DNA from: Marinomonas communis
Lineage (GTDB): Bacteria > Pseudomonadota > Gammaproteobacteria > Pseudomonadales > Marinomonadaceae
NCBI RefSeq assembly: GCF_004363305.1
Contig: NZ_SNZA01000006.1
Span: 124,001 to 188,000, forward strand
Length of the DNA: 64,000 bases
Direction of reading: 5' to 3'
The position numbers and the translations under genes are program-made. The notes under the pieces are model-generated. The model saw only the letters and a list, made by a program, of their open reading frames with translations. It was not told where the DNA came from and made no database searches. Each line of letters begins with the position of its first letter. Position 1 is the first letter of the stretch. Positions 49,048 through 59,041 of this stretch are shown here, piece by piece.

Positions 49048-49187
49048 ATTTCGCTCCTTTGACACCTATCTCAGAACATCCAGTGTGTCCTAAGTCGCAA
49101 AGCAAGACGTCCTAAATCCTGATCTAGGACGCGAGTTTACAGGCTTTGCTCGATTATGAACTCACTTTTTAACACAGGAGAACTCCC

Positions 49188-49526
49188 ATGTATTGGTATC
49201 TTGATGCTTTTCGTCACTACGCTGATTTTACTAGCCTAACCCAACGCCGAGCGTTCTGGATGTTTGCGTTAATCAGTGTCTTGATCAGTCTGTTTATCGC
49301 CACGATCGAAATACTGACTAATAACCCAGGATGGCTTGATCTGATTTACTCAGTGATCGCGCTGATTCCAACATTGGCCATTACGGTAAGACGTTTACGA
49401 GACACGGGCTTATCACTTTGGTGGTTTCTCGTCTTGCTGATCCCAGGTTTCGGTGTGCTCATCATGCTGGTTCTATTGAGTCTGCCAAGCCAAAACCACG
49501 CAACTTATCAGTCAAAAGGAGTCTAA
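49188..49526 (+). CDS. DUF805 family inner-membrane protein
   Basis: 112 residues. The N-terminal YWYLDAFRHYADFTSLTQRR, followed by an aromatic FWMF helix and the late VRRLRDTGLSLWWFLVLLIP, is the DUF805 pattern with three or four membrane helices. AGGAG precedes the ATG. The function of the family is not known. It is followed two bases later by a secreted-protein gene. Confidence 0.88.
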   Translation: MYWYLDAFRHYADFTSLTQRRAFWMFALISVLISLFIATIEILTNNPGWLDLIYSVIALIPTLAITVRRLRDTGLSLWWFLVLLIPGFGVLIMLVLLSLPSQNHATYQSKGV

Positions 49527-49528
49527 GA

Positions 49529-50029
49529 ATGCATACTCTGATCGTTATTCTTTGGGGGGTGGTTCTGTCTTTATTTGCTATGAGCGCCCCAGCACGCTCC
49601 TTGCCAACTATTCCTTCAGGCGCTCACGGTGTACTCACCATCACCTCGGTGAAGGTTGGCAGTTTACCCTTTTTACATGGATTAAAAGGAGAAGGACGCT
49701 ATCTCACATACAATGCTCAAGGAAAGCTATGCCAAGCGGCTCCAGTAAAGCTCATCGCAGGTGCAAAAACAGGTGACCGAATTGGATTTGGCGAAAGGGA
49801 GGATATAGAAATGGTGGTTTACAGTGAGGTAATTTCTAAACGCTTATTGGCGGGGCAGAAAACTGTGAGCATCGATTTCAACATTGACTATCAAATGCAT
49901 AATCCACGTACGGATATCCAAATCACGCAAGGCTTACTTCGAGAGGAAGGCTTCATCCTCCACCCTCATAAAGCCTGGTCTAGTTGGTTTGGTGTTCACT
50001 CTAACGCCTTGAAATGCGAGACTATTTAA
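49529..50029 (+). CDS. Secreted protein of unknown function
   Basis: 166 residues from the ATG at 49529, which has AAAAGGAG upstream and begins two bases after the DUF805 stop. A signal peptide ends near residue 23 (FAMSAPARS). The mature part looks beta-rich (GVLTITSVKVGSLPFLHGLK, then GRYLTYNAQGKLCQAAPVKL) with two cysteines. No family recognised. Upstream in-frame starts lie inside the DUF805 gene and would bury the signal peptide. Confidence 0.75.
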   Translation: MHTLIVILWGVVLSLFAMSAPARSLPTIPSGAHGVLTITSVKVGSLPFLHGLKGEGRYLTYNAQGKLCQAAPVKLIAGAKTGDRIGFGEREDIEMVVYSEVISKRLLAGQKTVSIDFNIDYQMHNPRTDIQITQGLLREEGFILHPHKAWSSWFGVHSNALKCETI

Positions 50030-50042
50030 CGCGCTGTTTTAA

Positions 50043-50066
50043 AGGGGCTTGGCAAACATGGCCCCT
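50043..50066 (-). terminator. Weak hairpin between the secreted-protein and MFS genes
   Basis: AGGGGC / GCCCCT with a twelve-base loop in the 43-base gap between convergent genes. Only a short T stretch follows on the minus strand, so the terminator call is weak. Confidence 0.35.
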
Positions 50067-50072
50067 GCTCGT

Positions 50073-51311
50073 TTACTGATCTTGCGACAATCGTTTTGGC
50101 TGGTATACAACACGCCAATACAAAGTTCCGATCAAAAGCGCGAATATGGCAGACAAACATCCAAACCCTATTGACCAACGAGCGCCAAATTCATCTGCCA
50201 CCCAGCCGACTAACGGTGCCCCCAGTGCCGTACTACCCATCATGGTAGCTAGCGCAATCGCCATCACACGACCACGAAATGCTTTGGTCGTAGACAGTTG
50301 AATGAAAGTGAAGGTTGAGATCGTGAGTAATTGAGTACTTAATCCAAGCAGCGTCATACAGACAGCGAACAACATAAAGCTTGGTGCCAAAGCCAATAAC
50401 AATGCACTCAGCGCCACAGCAAAGGGTAAACAAACAAGAAAACCGAAAGTAGGCTGTGCTCGGCTAGCCGTCACCAGCGCGCCGAGAATCGAGCCAATGG
50501 CCATCATGGAAATCAGCATACCGTATTGGCCCGCATGCCCTTGAAAAACATGCACCGTCATAGCTGACAAATACACAGGAAAATTCATCACTACAGAAGT
50601 AATTAACGCCACCGTGCATAGCAAAACAATGATTTCTCGTCGCTGATTGATATATCGAAAGCCAGCCAAAAAGCCGGCTTTACCACTATTAGTTCGAGTC
50701 TCATTGAGCCCTAGCAAGGTCTGCCTACCTAGCCAAAACAGCGCAAACAGTAATGGAGCGAAGGTAATGACATTCAGCATAAACACCCATCCAGTTCCCC
50801 ACACCGCAATTAAAACGCCCGCAATAGCAGGACCAATCAATCGAGCGGAATGGAATGACATGGAATTTAGGGACACTGCATTCGGCACATCTTTCTCCGC
50901 CACCACATCAGAAACAAACGCATGGCGTGCAGGGGCATCAAACGCGGAGACAATGCCTAAACCAAGCGCACAGGCATAAACATGCCAAAGCTGAACGACA
51001 TCAAGTAATACGATAGAACCAAGAATAAACGCTAATCCAGCCATGGCTAGCTGAGTTAATAAAAGCAGTTTACGTCGATCAATCCGATCTGCTGCCCAGC
51101 CAGTCACTGGCAACAGTAATATCTGAGGAATAAATTGTAGGAACACCACCACGCCCACTGCTGCAGCGTTTTGTGACGTTAAGTCTGAAATAACCAGCCA
51201 ATCTTGAGCTGTACGCTGTAACCAAGTACCAATATTGGAGATAAAGGCTGCACTCACCCATAAACGGTAATGTGGATTGCTGAGCGCGCGGAATGTGGCA
51301 GGAAGTGGCAT
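50073..51311 (-). CDS. Major facilitator superfamily transporter (EntS-like)
   Basis: 412 residues from the ATG at 51311; an upstream in-frame ATG at 51356 has no ribosome site. About 12 membrane helices. The N-terminus (PLPATFRALSNPHYRLWVSA, then ISNIGTWLQRTAQDWLV) and the loop GWAADRIDRRKLLLL are typical of the EntS/MFS_3 group of drug or siderophore exporters. No siderophore genes are nearby, so the substrate is open. Confidence 0.87.
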   Translation of the reverse strand: MPLPATFRALSNPHYRLWVSAAFISNIGTWLQRTAQDWLVISDLTSQNAAAVGVVVFLQFIPQILLLPVTGWAADRIDRRKLLLLTQLAMAGLAFILGSIVLLDVVQLWHVYACALGLGIVSAFDAPARHAFVSDVVAEKDVPNAVSLNSMSFHSARLIGPAIAGVLIAVWGTGWVFMLNVITFAPLLFALFWLGRQTLLGLNETRTNSGKAGFLAGFRYINQRREIIVLLCTVALITSVVMNFPVYLSAMTVHVFQGHAGQYGMLISMMAIGSILGALVTASRAQPTFGFLVCLPFAVALSALLLALAPSFMLFAVCMTLLGLSTQLLTISTFTFIQLSTTKAFRGRVMAIALATMMGSTALGAPLVGWVADEFGARWSIGFGCLSAIFALLIGTLYWRVVYQPKRLSQDQ

Positions 51312-51449
51312 AGAGAACCTGTTTCGCTTAAATAGCTCTATTGAAACAGGTTCCATCTAGGCTGCAACTGGAAACACAATATTTCCCAGAAGCTCATATA
51401 AAAGACTTATTTGCTACACCTGATTATTTCTAGTGGGTAGCGAACTGGG

Positions 51450-51956
51450 TTATTCCACCAGTTCAACCACCAAGTCACTGCTGATCTCTTCGATGGCTTT
51501 TTCTAGCGCTTGCACTGAGCAGTTAGCAGGCAAAGCGATTTCCAATTCCGCTTTGAAAAGCATTTCCGAGCTCATTGGGGCTGGCTCACAATAGCTATTC
51601 AAATCAATTACATTGGCACCTAGACTACTGAGCGTTTTCGATACTTCACGAATAATACCAGTACGATCATTACCCATGACGGATAACACGACAACATCCT
51701 GGGTTGCAGTACCTTGATTGGCGGCTTCAATTGATACTTTTAAACCTATTTCGGAGAGTGCTTTTAAGGCATCGACGAGGGCCAACTCGTTTGCTTTAGG
51801 TACGGTCACAGTCACGATTCCGGCGAACTTATCAGCCAAATGCGCCATGCGACTCTCACTCCAGTTGCCATGGTGTTCAGCGACCACATGGGATAAGGCT
51901 TCTACCAATCCTGGGCGATCGTCTCCAATTACTGTTAACACTAAATGCTGCGTCAT
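51450..51956 (-). CDS. GcvR-like protein with two ACT domains
   Basis: 168 residues made of two ACT domains: the first opens VLTVIGDDRPGLVEALSHVV, the second VVLSVMGNDRTGIIREVSKTL. GcvR proteins bind glycine and antagonise GcvA, repressing the glycine cleavage system in E. coli. No gcv genes are in the window, so this assignment rests on the domain pattern only. Confidence 0.83.
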   Translation of the reverse strand: MTQHLVLTVIGDDRPGLVEALSHVVAEHHGNWSESRMAHLADKFAGIVTVTVPKANELALVDALKALSEIGLKVSIEAANQGTATQDVVVLSVMGNDRTGIIREVSKTLSSLGANVIDLNSYCEPAPMSSEMLFKAELEIALPANCSVQALEKAIEEISSDLVVELVE

Positions 51957-52148
51957 AAGACCATCCTATTGTTGTATTTCGGCAAGTGTTTAGATCAGTA
52001 TAAACCTGTATATCAGTCACCGTCAGCAGAAAAACACCTTTCATAGTGATATCTAAATGTGAATAGATACCAATCATAACGAATGACCTCTAGACTTTGT
52101 TTATAAAATAAACGACTCTAAAAACGACGTTGTAATAATGGAATTGAG

Positions 52149-53978
52149 ATGAAAGCATTCACTGTTTTAATCGTAGATGACGTCCCTGACAACATCGACG
52201 TGCTACGAAGAGTACTAGTGCCATTAGATTGCAAAGTATCTGTCGCAATATCCGCTGAGCGTGCACTATCTATACTCGAGCAAATCACTCCAGACCTCAT
52301 ATTGCTAGATGTAATGATGCCTGGTATGAGCGGTTTTGACCTCTGTAGTATCTTGCGCAAAGACACTCGCTTCTATGAAATCCCCATTATCTTTGTCACT
52401 GGGCGTACCGATGATATAAGCCAAGGCTTTGCCGTGGGTGGTAATGACTATATCACCAAACCCATCAATGCAGACGAAGTGATCGCTCGAGTCAAACATC
52501 ATCAGGAGCGTTACCAGTTATTGCTACAACTTCGATCACTGAATAATGAATTAGAGGACCGAGTACGTCAGAGAACCGCTGAGCTTGTGAGTACTAACAA
52601 GCTATTACGTGAAGAGATCAATGAAAGAAGGTACATGCAAGATCGCCTAAAGTACCTTGCTGAACATGATTTTGTCAGTCGAACTCACAATCGAAAAGCT
52701 TTAGAAAGAAACATCGTAGAGATCATTTCTCAACCGACGGAGAACTTTAAGCCCGCTTTTTATATTGCCATTGATCTGGCTAGGTTTAGAGTAGTCAACG
52801 AGAGCTGTGGACTTATCGCAGGGGACGAACTACTTAGCGAAGCGGCTGAAATGATTAGCCTTGTCGCAGGCAGTAATGCTTTTGTTGCTAGACTAAGTGG
52901 GGACAGTTTTTCCGTCATCTGCCCAACCGATAACATCGAGCATGTAAGTAGCATTGCAAGCCAGCTTCACACTGAGTTTGCCGAGTTTACCTTCAACTGG
53001 GACGGCAGACATTTTGATATCGGCGCGACCCTAGCCGTTGTAAAGATAGACCAATCTATTACATCCTTTGATCAAGTCCTAATGATGGCTGATGAAGTGA
53101 TGTATAACGCCAAACGCGACGGCGAGCAATCTGTGCGCTATTTTTCCGATCTAGAAGAACAAGCCAGTCGACAAAATACCCGCCAGAATTGGGCATTACG
53201 TTTAATTGACGCCCTAAAGTACGATCATTTTCGTGTTTACTTCCAGCAGATTTGCCCATTAAGCGGTTGTGTTGATGGTATTCATCTAGAAGCTTTGATC
53301 CGCCTGTATGACCCTGATAACGACTGTTTAATATTCCCTGATAATTTTTTGTTCGCGGCTGAGCGATACCAGCTGATCGCAGATATTGATCGCTGGGTAA
53401 TCCGTAAAGTGTGTGAGTTCCTTAGTACTCATCCAAGACAACAACAGCGTATCAAACAGGTTGCGATCAATCTTTCAGCAACCACCTTACGCGACCCTCA
53501 TCTTGCGGACTACATCCAAGACTCATTAGAGAAATATGCAGTTTCACCAAGCAAGCTATGCTTTGAGGTCACTGAAACTGAGCAAATTATTCACGTTAAT
53601 AAAACCTCGTCTATTTTGGAGCAAATAAAGCAATTAGGCTGCAGCATTGCTATAGACGATTTTGGTAGTGGTTATTCTAGCTTTAGTTACTTGCGCGATT
53701 TCCCATTTGATCACATCAAAATTGACGGCATCTTCGCCCGAGAAATAGAACACTCTGAAGCAAGCCTAGCAATGGTGCAATCGATAGTAGATGTCGCCAA
53801 GAAGCTAAATAAACCATGTGTAGTCGAATTTGTAGAAAACCAAACCCTCGCTGACAGATACAAAAGTATGGGGATTGAATGGGGGCAAGGCTACCATTTT
53901 CATAAGCCCGAACCTCTAAATGAGGAGAACTTAGAACGCTGTCTGAGCAGGAAGCCCGCATGCGAAGAAAGCCTTTAA
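52149..53978 (+). CDS. Response regulator with degenerate GGDEF and intact EAL domain
   Basis: 609 residues. The receiver domain has LIVDDVPDN, phospho-acceptor D54 and K104. The middle domain aligns as GGDEF, but the active-site motif reads SGDSF (RLSGDSFSVI), so cyclase activity is unlikely. The EAL domain keeps LEALIRL, AINLSATTL, DDFGSGYSS and the late VEFVE segment, so it probably hydrolyses c-di-GMP to pGpG. Its 3' end overlaps the following hybrid kinase gene by 19 bases, which makes that kinase its likely partner. Confidence 0.91.
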   Translation: MKAFTVLIVDDVPDNIDVLRRVLVPLDCKVSVAISAERALSILEQITPDLILLDVMMPGMSGFDLCSILRKDTRFYEIPIIFVTGRTDDISQGFAVGGNDYITKPINADEVIARVKHHQERYQLLLQLRSLNNELEDRVRQRTAELVSTNKLLREEINERRYMQDRLKYLAEHDFVSRTHNRKALERNIVEIISQPTENFKPAFYIAIDLARFRVVNESCGLIAGDELLSEAAEMISLVAGSNAFVARLSGDSFSVICPTDNIEHVSSIASQLHTEFAEFTFNWDGRHFDIGATLAVVKIDQSITSFDQVLMMADEVMYNAKRDGEQSVRYFSDLEEQASRQNTRQNWALRLIDALKYDHFRVYFQQICPLSGCVDGIHLEALIRLYDPDNDCLIFPDNFLFAAERYQLIADIDRWVIRKVCEFLSTHPRQQQRIKQVAINLSATTLRDPHLADYIQDSLEKYAVSPSKLCFEVTETEQIIHVNKTSSILEQIKQLGCSIAIDDFGSGYSSFSYLRDFPFDHIKIDGIFAREIEHSEASLAMVQSIVDVAKKLNKPCVVEFVENQTLADRYKSMGIEWGQGYHFHKPEPLNEENLERCLSRKPACEESL

Positions 53979-56977
53979 CTCAAACATTTCGTGTTCGACT
54001 AGCTCTATTCTTTAGTCTGTTGTTGATCCCTAACGTTTATGCTTTTGAGCTTACTTCTGGGGATAAACAATGGATAGAGAGACATAATGCTCCAATCATT
54101 TTCACAGGTGACCCAAACTGGCTGCCATTCGAAGCATTCACCGATGAGGGAGAATATATCGGGATTGTAGCTTCTTTTTTAAAAAGGTTTTCCAATGATA
54201 CTGGGATCGAATTTGAATTTCGTCCCACCAGTTCTTGGTCAGAATCGTTATCACTGGCAAGAGCAAAACAAGTCGATGTTCTTTCAGATGTGTTAGGAAG
54301 TCTCACCTTACATGACAATTATACTTTTACTGACTCATACATCAGCAACAACCTGATTGTTATTTCCAACAAGATCGGAGGTCAGATTCAAGACCTACCC
54401 GATATCCACCCTAGCCCTGTTGGTATTATCAAAGGCTATGGTTATACATGGGAACTCTACCAGAGATACCCAGATGCAAACTTTATCGAAGTGGAAGATA
54501 TACATGCAGGTATATCAGCCCTTGAAAGCGGTCAATTTGACTTTTTGATCACAACCTATGCCTTAGGGCAATTCCAACTTACAGCAATGGGCAAGACAAA
54601 CTTGGAGATCAGGGGGCAACTGCCTATCCAAACTCACCTCGCCTTTGCTGTTCGAAAAGATTGGCCACAGCTTGTTGATATGTTTAATCGATGGATTGAA
54701 TCTCTTACTCCCGAGCAACGTTATCAAATCGCTGAAAGCTGGTATTTAGATAACACTAACTACTTGGTTAAACATCAATTAAATTGGGCCTATATTAGCT
54801 GGAGCTCACTGATTATTTTATTGCTACTTTCTCTGGTCGGTTATGCGTGGCGCAGTCGTAGCATTGTTAATCATCAGAGACAGAGGTTTAAAGCAGCCCT
54901 CATTGCAATCAACGCTGTCGAATGGCGCATGTCTAAACATTCAGCTGAGTTTGAGATATCTCGAGCATTTCGATATATCGTACCGCCACAAGTGCAAACA
55001 CCTAAGACCCTTAGTGAATTCATCGATACCATTCATCAACAAGATCAAGAACAGGTCTACGAAGCTTTTCGTCAGGCTCGCTTAAGTTCAAACCAAGCTC
55101 TTGATATTGAGTTTCGCTTAAATACCGAAACACCATGCTGGCTTGCTCTAAAGGGGAGCACCTCAGACAGTTTTAACAAGAAATCCATGCTCTTAGGTAC
55201 GATAGAGAATATAACGCCAAGAAAAGTAGTGGAGTCAGAAAAGAACCAGAGTGACGCCATGGTCACGTTACTATTTGAAGTGCTACCTGACCTTGTTGTA
55301 CTTGACCTCTTCGAACAAGAAACGCCTATTGCAAACCAAGCTTATCGAAGCTTTTTTGGTGAACGTACTATATTCGATAGTCTTACAGATGAGCAGAAAG
55401 AAATCTGGTTAAAGCAGGAGCACTCTTTACTTAAGAATCTGAACCTGTGCCACACCTCCACTTGGGTGGCACCAACTGAAGAACATAAAGCTTACTTCAG
55501 TATTATTCGCACACCTTTTGTTAACACTGACGGAGATGTAGTCGGTATTCTATCGGTAGCACGCGACATCACCGACACGTTTTTACTACAACAAGAGCTA
55601 CAAGATGCTAAGCATAGAGCAGATCAAGCCAACGCTAGTAAAAGTGTGTTTTTGGCGAACATGAGCCATGAAATTCGCACACCACTCAATGCTATTCTTG
55701 GTTATGCGCAATTGCTTCAACAAGACAACTTAGGTGCAGAACCAAGCCGTCAAATTGAACGAATTTACTCTGCAGGTCAGCGCTTACTGGGATTGATCAA
55801 CGATATTTTAGACCTATCAAAAATTGAAGCCGGTCGCCTTCAATTACATGAAGAGAAGTTTCCGCTGACACAAGAAATTCAAGATTTGGTAAACCTTCAA
55901 GCACAAAAAGCACAAGATAAAGGGCTCCAATTTAAGGTTGAGATACAGCTAAATAGACAGGATCACGCCGTTCTCGACAAAGTTAAATTCGGTCAGATCA
56001 TTACCAACGCGTTAGACAACGCAGTGAAATTTACTCAACAAGGAACCATTCAGTTCACGGCTTCCTATAGAAATAAACACTTAAAAATACGTATATCTGA
56101 CACTGGCCCAGGCATCAGCCAAGAGGAACTGGATCACCTATTTACCCCTTTCAGCCAAGGGCAAAGCGGTAAGAAAAATGGTGGCACCGGTTTAGGACTA
56201 GTACTGTCTAGGCGTCTTGCCGATGCGATGGGAGGAACTTTTGCTTTACACAGTACGCTTGGACAAGGCACCGACATTCAAATTGACCTACCAGTTACCA
56301 TTACTGCAGAAGATTCTTATGGAAAAAACCATACTCATCAAAAACTAATTCTCGACACACCTAAAACAGCGTTGATAATTGAAGATGATGAGCCTAGCCG
56401 CGATATGCTCAACCAAACCCTTATCAAGTTAGGATTTAAAACCATTCTGGCCGAAGACGGTGCCCAAGCCCTAGAATTTATCAACTCCGACGTAGACATT
56501 GTTTTTTCCGATATTCGAATGCCGAAAATGGATGGCATGACACTTATAAATCGCATCCGCCAGCAGACAGAGTTGAGTTCTCTACCTGTTATAGCGGTTA
56601 CTGCATCCAGCTTAGAGCATGAAAAAGAGGCTTACCTTAAAAGTGGTTTCTCAGACTTCATTGCTAAACCAATACATTGGCAGCCACTATGTGATTGCTT
56701 AACTCAATTTGTTCACCTCGTTCCTAGTGCAGCAAAAGCGGAGGAAAGCGCGATGCCTGCTTCAAACGGCACTCCCGCGAAAGGCACGATGGATGAACAG
56801 CTGCAACGGGATTTAATGACGCAATTTCGACAAGCATGTCAGTTAGGCGATGCTGACGATGCATTAGAATGTTTAAACAAACTTCAAGAATCAGACTACT
56901 CTTCCGATAAATTAGATATACTTAAGCGTTATATTGAGCGTTATGACTTTGATAATGCATTAGCGAATGCGTTATAA
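53960..56977 (+). CDS. Hybrid histidine kinase with a periplasmic SBP_bac_3 sensor
   Basis: 1005 residues. A signal peptide (about 1-28) and a type 3 solute-binding domain (about 35-265; opens WIERHNAPIIFTGDPNWLPF) form the sensor. A membrane helix follows at about 276-297, then PAS-like regions (about 310-545), HisKA with H570 in MSHEIRTP, the ATPase domain with GGTGLGLVLS near 741-750, and a receiver with D851 and K903. The C-terminal 60 residues are helical. EvgS and related kinases share the layout. The ligand is probably an amino acid or small organic acid, not determinable here. Confidence 0.92.
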   Translation: MRRKPLTQTFRVRLALFFSLLLIPNVYAFELTSGDKQWIERHNAPIIFTGDPNWLPFEAFTDEGEYIGIVASFLKRFSNDTGIEFEFRPTSSWSESLSLARAKQVDVLSDVLGSLTLHDNYTFTDSYISNNLIVISNKIGGQIQDLPDIHPSPVGIIKGYGYTWELYQRYPDANFIEVEDIHAGISALESGQFDFLITTYALGQFQLTAMGKTNLEIRGQLPIQTHLAFAVRKDWPQLVDMFNRWIESLTPEQRYQIAESWYLDNTNYLVKHQLNWAYISWSSLIILLLLSLVGYAWRSRSIVNHQRQRFKAALIAINAVEWRMSKHSAEFEISRAFRYIVPPQVQTPKTLSEFIDTIHQQDQEQVYEAFRQARLSSNQALDIEFRLNTETPCWLALKGSTSDSFNKKSMLLGTIENITPRKVVESEKNQSDAMVTLLFEVLPDLVVLDLFEQETPIANQAYRSFFGERTIFDSLTDEQKEIWLKQEHSLLKNLNLCHTSTWVAPTEEHKAYFSIIRTPFVNTDGDVVGILSVARDITDTFLLQQELQDAKHRADQANASKSVFLANMSHEIRTPLNAILGYAQLLQQDNLGAEPSRQIERIYSAGQRLLGLINDILDLSKIEAGRLQLHEEKFPLTQEIQDLVNLQAQKAQDKGLQFKVEIQLNRQDHAVLDKVKFGQIITNALDNAVKFTQQGTIQFTASYRNKHLKIRISDTGPGISQEELDHLFTPFSQGQSGKKNGGTGLGLVLSRRLADAMGGTFALHSTLGQGTDIQIDLPVTITAEDSYGKNHTHQKLILDTPKTALIIEDDEPSRDMLNQTLIKLGFKTILAEDGAQALEFINSDVDIVFSDIRMPKMDGMTLINRIRQQTELSSLPVIAVTASSLEHEKEAYLKSGFSDFIAKPIHWQPLCDCLTQFVHLVPSAAKAEESAMPASNGTPAKGTMDEQLQRDLMTQFRQACQLGDADDALECLNKLQESDYSSDKLDILKRYIERYDFDNALANAL

Positions 56978-57040
56978 CGCGCACAATTGGGCTACCATCT
57001 ATGTGCTGGAAGCGCATAAAAAAGAGAATAATCGATCCCT

Positions 57041-58951
57041 ATGTCGCCAACTGAATTATCGAAGATGGAACAAAAAGATGCTGTAAATCTGCTCTATTCC
57101 AATGCAGGAATGGGGCTATTTATCACGTTTATTACCTCTTCTGTTTTGGTCTTTACCTTTCCTCACTCTGAGCCAAACCGATTACTACAGCTAGCATGGT
57201 GGGCAGCGATCAACGCAGTTGTTTTGCTAAGATTGGTCGATCTCACCTATTTTTTCTCCCATGCTCGTCACCAAGACGGTCAAACGATCAGGTCTGCTTT
57301 TCGACGCTTTGCAATAGGGGCGAGTGTTTCTGGAGGGCTGTGGGGGGGCTATGCAGCGGCGGTTGTACAGACTGACAATTGGGCCGAAATTGCTATTACT
57401 GGCATTGTTATTTCTGCATTCGCTGGGGGATCCGTTAGCCTCTTGTCCAGTTCCAGAAAACTTTCTTCGCTCTATTGTGGCTTGGTCTCCTTACCATTGA
57501 CCATCTCTCTTTTGCTTTCCAGCAATGACTTGCACCATACTTTGGGCTACATAACATTAGCCTTTTCTCTTTTGATGTTTGCTGGTGCAAATAAAGCTGC
57601 TCTATTTACCTCTCGCTCTATTCGCTTAAAGCATCAAAATGATCACTTGATCTCTCACATGGAGCAAGAAGTTGCTAAGCGAACACAAGAAATATATTCC
57701 CTCTCAAATATCGACCCTTTAACAGGGTTATACAATCGTAAAGCGTTTTCTGAAAAGCTAAATTATCGACTGCAAACACAGCCCAACACTCAGATAGCCG
57801 TTCTTTTTATAGATTTGGACGGTTTTAAAACTATCAATGACTCTCTTGGCCACGAGACAGGTGACCATGTGATCCGCGAAGCCAGTAAACGTATCCAACA
57901 AAATGTTGAGCCGTCTGATTTATTGTGCCGTTGGGGTGGTGATGAGTTCTTATTAGCCGTCGAGCAACATGATGGCCTCCTTGATGACGCGCAAGAACTC
58001 ATCGACACCATTTCAATACCCTATGTGGTCGATGGCTCTAAACTCAATCTTGGTGCCACCATAGGTATTGCTTACTATCCTCAACATGGCAGCCAGCATG
58101 AGCGTATTATCCAACGCGCAGACATGGCCATGTACAATCAAAAGCGAACAGAAAAAAGTCGTGTGGGCATCTTTGATGAATCACTGCGTGAACAGCTTAT
58201 GCGCGAACTTCGTCTTCGAGACCACCTAGAAAATGCAATTCACCGACATGAACTGTTCCTAGTATTCCAGCCGATCATCGCAACTAATACTGGTAGAATC
58301 GAAGCCGTAGAAGCACTTTTGCGCTGGCAACTAGATGGTGAAATGATCCCACCAGATGAATTCATTGCCGTTGCAGAGCAATATGGTTTTATTCGCTCTA
58401 TAGGCCTTTGGGTACTTGGCGAGGCCTGCTTAGCAGGTAAACGAATGCAGAAGCATAATCCTGAGCTAGGGGTCAGCGTCAACGTTTCTATTCAGCAGCT
58501 TCTGGATGATGACTTCCCTGACGAAGTTGCCGCCACGTTAAAGCGAACCGGCTTCCCAGCTCATAGCCTTGATTTGGAAATTACCGAGTCCCTGTTTGCG
58601 CACGATAAGAAACGTTTGATTGAGAATATTCGCCGCCTTAAGCAGACGGGTATCCAAGTCTCCATTGATGACTTTGGTACAGGCTATTCTTCTTTGTCTG
58701 TCATGCAGGAATTTGATGTGGATTACGTAAAAATTGACCGTTCTTTTATTTGGTCGATGGATACAGGTGGGCGTGCGATTGTAGAGGCGGTTTCTCAAAT
58801 TGCCGCGTCATTTAATTATAAGGTCGTTGCGGAGGGTGTTGAGACAGAGGAACAACGTCGTTTGCTGACCAATATGGGAGTCGAGTACCTGCAAGGCTAT
58901 CTCTTCCTGCCTCCAACGCCTGAGGACGAGCTGATTCCACATCTGCTGTGA
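57041..58951 (+). CDS. Membrane GGDEF-EAL protein, both active sites intact
   Basis: 636 residues. Five to seven membrane helices cover residues 20-190. The GGDEF domain keeps RWGGDEF (299-303) but lacks an upstream RxxD inhibitory site (it reads EPSD). The EAL domain keeps EAL (424-426), DDFGTGYSS and AEGVETEEQ. It can in principle both make and break c-di-GMP at the inner membrane. It lies 63 bases after the hybrid kinase on the same strand, perhaps in the same operon. Confidence 0.93.
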   Translation: MSPTELSKMEQKDAVNLLYSNAGMGLFITFITSSVLVFTFPHSEPNRLLQLAWWAAINAVVLLRLVDLTYFFSHARHQDGQTIRSAFRRFAIGASVSGGLWGGYAAAVVQTDNWAEIAITGIVISAFAGGSVSLLSSSRKLSSLYCGLVSLPLTISLLLSSNDLHHTLGYITLAFSLLMFAGANKAALFTSRSIRLKHQNDHLISHMEQEVAKRTQEIYSLSNIDPLTGLYNRKAFSEKLNYRLQTQPNTQIAVLFIDLDGFKTINDSLGHETGDHVIREASKRIQQNVEPSDLLCRWGGDEFLLAVEQHDGLLDDAQELIDTISIPYVVDGSKLNLGATIGIAYYPQHGSQHERIIQRADMAMYNQKRTEKSRVGIFDESLREQLMRELRLRDHLENAIHRHELFLVFQPIIATNTGRIEAVEALLRWQLDGEMIPPDEFIAVAEQYGFIRSIGLWVLGEACLAGKRMQKHNPELGVSVNVSIQQLLDDDFPDEVAATLKRTGFPAHSLDLEITESLFAHDKKRLIENIRRLKQTGIQVSIDDFGTGYSSLSVMQEFDVDYVKIDRSFIWSMDTGGRAIVEAVSQIAASFNYKVVAEGVETEEQRRLLTNMGVEYLQGYLFLPPTPEDELIPHLL

Positions 58952-59041
58952 TTCCATATACATTTTATTCCTCAAAAAACCGTATTCTTTATTGTACGCA
59001 TCTCTCATACTGATGGTTTTACTACCTCAATGAGAATGCGT

